NCBI GenBank assembly: GCA_031552535.1
Contig: JAVBMJ010000075.1
Span: 1-33,397, forward strand
Length of the DNA: 33,397 bases
Source: JAVBMJ01 sp031552535
GTDB taxonomy: Bacteria; Bacteroidota; Bacteroidia; Bacteroidales; Rikenellaceae
Direction: 5' to 3'
Each line of letters starts with the position of its first letter. Positions within the stretch are counted from its first letter, which is position 1. A program made the position numbers and the translations under genes. Shown one piece after another: positions 33,377 through 33,397 of this stretch. The notes beneath the pieces were generated by a model. It was not told the origin of the DNA. It saw nothing but the letters and a program-made list of their open reading frames with translations, and did no database searches.

Positions 33377-33397
33377 ATGCAAAAGGATAAGTACGTT
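33377..33397 (+). CDS. IS4-family transposase, first seven codons only
   Basis: The window ends after MQKDKYV. An N-terminus of the form M-x(2)-DKYV(F) is characteristic of the Bacteroidetes IS4-family transposases that carry an N-terminal DUF4372-type domain. Such a short piece would be unassignable alone; the assignment relies on the inverted-repeat-like end and leader in front of it. Confidence 0.5.

Larger units (their letters stand above)
33261..33397 (+). mobile_element. Left end of an IS4-like insertion sequence (runs off the window)
   Basis: TTAGTGTCCACTAA (33261-33274) is a likely terminal inverted repeat end, itself palindromic around TC. It is followed by a leader with a TAGTTTTG -7 box (33350-33357) and a transposase start at 33377. 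The element interrupts the IS3-family remnant. The right end and target duplication are outside the window. Confidence 0.6.

Overview
This looks like a chromosomal segment from an anaerobic gut Bacteroidales bacterium, most likely an Alistipes-like member of the Rikenellaceae. The support is a complex I cluster with fused nuoC-nuoD and no nuoE/F/G, Bacteroidetes-type -7 boxes (TAnnTTTG) upstream of several genes, weak Shine-Dalgarno sequences, GC-rich coding DNA, a tmRNA tag ending YALAA, and surface proteins typical of the phylum. The genus assignment is inference; the phylum is well supported.

Region 1 (1-9787, + strand): nuoA (last 14 codons), nuoB, nuoCD, nuoH, nuoI, nuoJ, nuoK, nuoL, nuoM and nuoN. 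These form the quinone-reducing and proton-pumping arms of complex I without the NADH dehydrogenase module, so the electron donor is probably ferredoxin or another low-potential carrier. Three intergenic gaps (nuoCD-nuoH, nuoH-nuoI, nuoM-nuoN) interrupt the otherwise tight operon. Two of them carry palindromic repeats.

Region 2 (9788-16110, +): a CvfB-like S1-domain RNA-binding protein, tRNA-Ile lysidine synthetase (tilS), a large secreted HExxH protein with a probable propeller and outer-membrane barrel, and a COG0731-type radical SAM protein preceded by a hairpin repeat.

Region 3 (16192-18336, - strand): hpt, queE (overlapping hpt), an FtsB/DivIC-type division protein and a GNAT acetyltransferase. 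Region 4 (18475-21157, +), divergent from hpt: purE, a ZIP metal transporter, a small membrane protein and glycerate kinase, closely packed.

Region 5 (21323-25762): ssrA (tmRNA) on the - strand with its own promoter and terminator, divergent from an FtsE-like ABC ATPase; then gyrB and udk with a clear terminator.

Region 6 (25763-33061, +): a CYTH protein flanked by related inverted repeats, an unknown two-TM protein, a secreted MG2/TonB-plug protein, a small secreted DUF4252-like protein, a 490-bp gap containing a palindromic repeat and a 249-bp MITE-like element with a 9-bp target duplication, and a MATE exporter.

Region 7 (33062-33397): mobile-element debris. The 3' end of an IS3-family transposase gene (- strand) is cut by the left end of an IS4-like element whose transposase begins at 33377 and runs off the window.

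Most of the window is housekeeping DNA. I do not see a defence system, CRISPR array or biosynthetic cluster. The least explained items are the MITE-like element with tandem hairpins, the dispersed palindromes, the HExxH envelope protein and the two-TM protein beside the CYTH gene.
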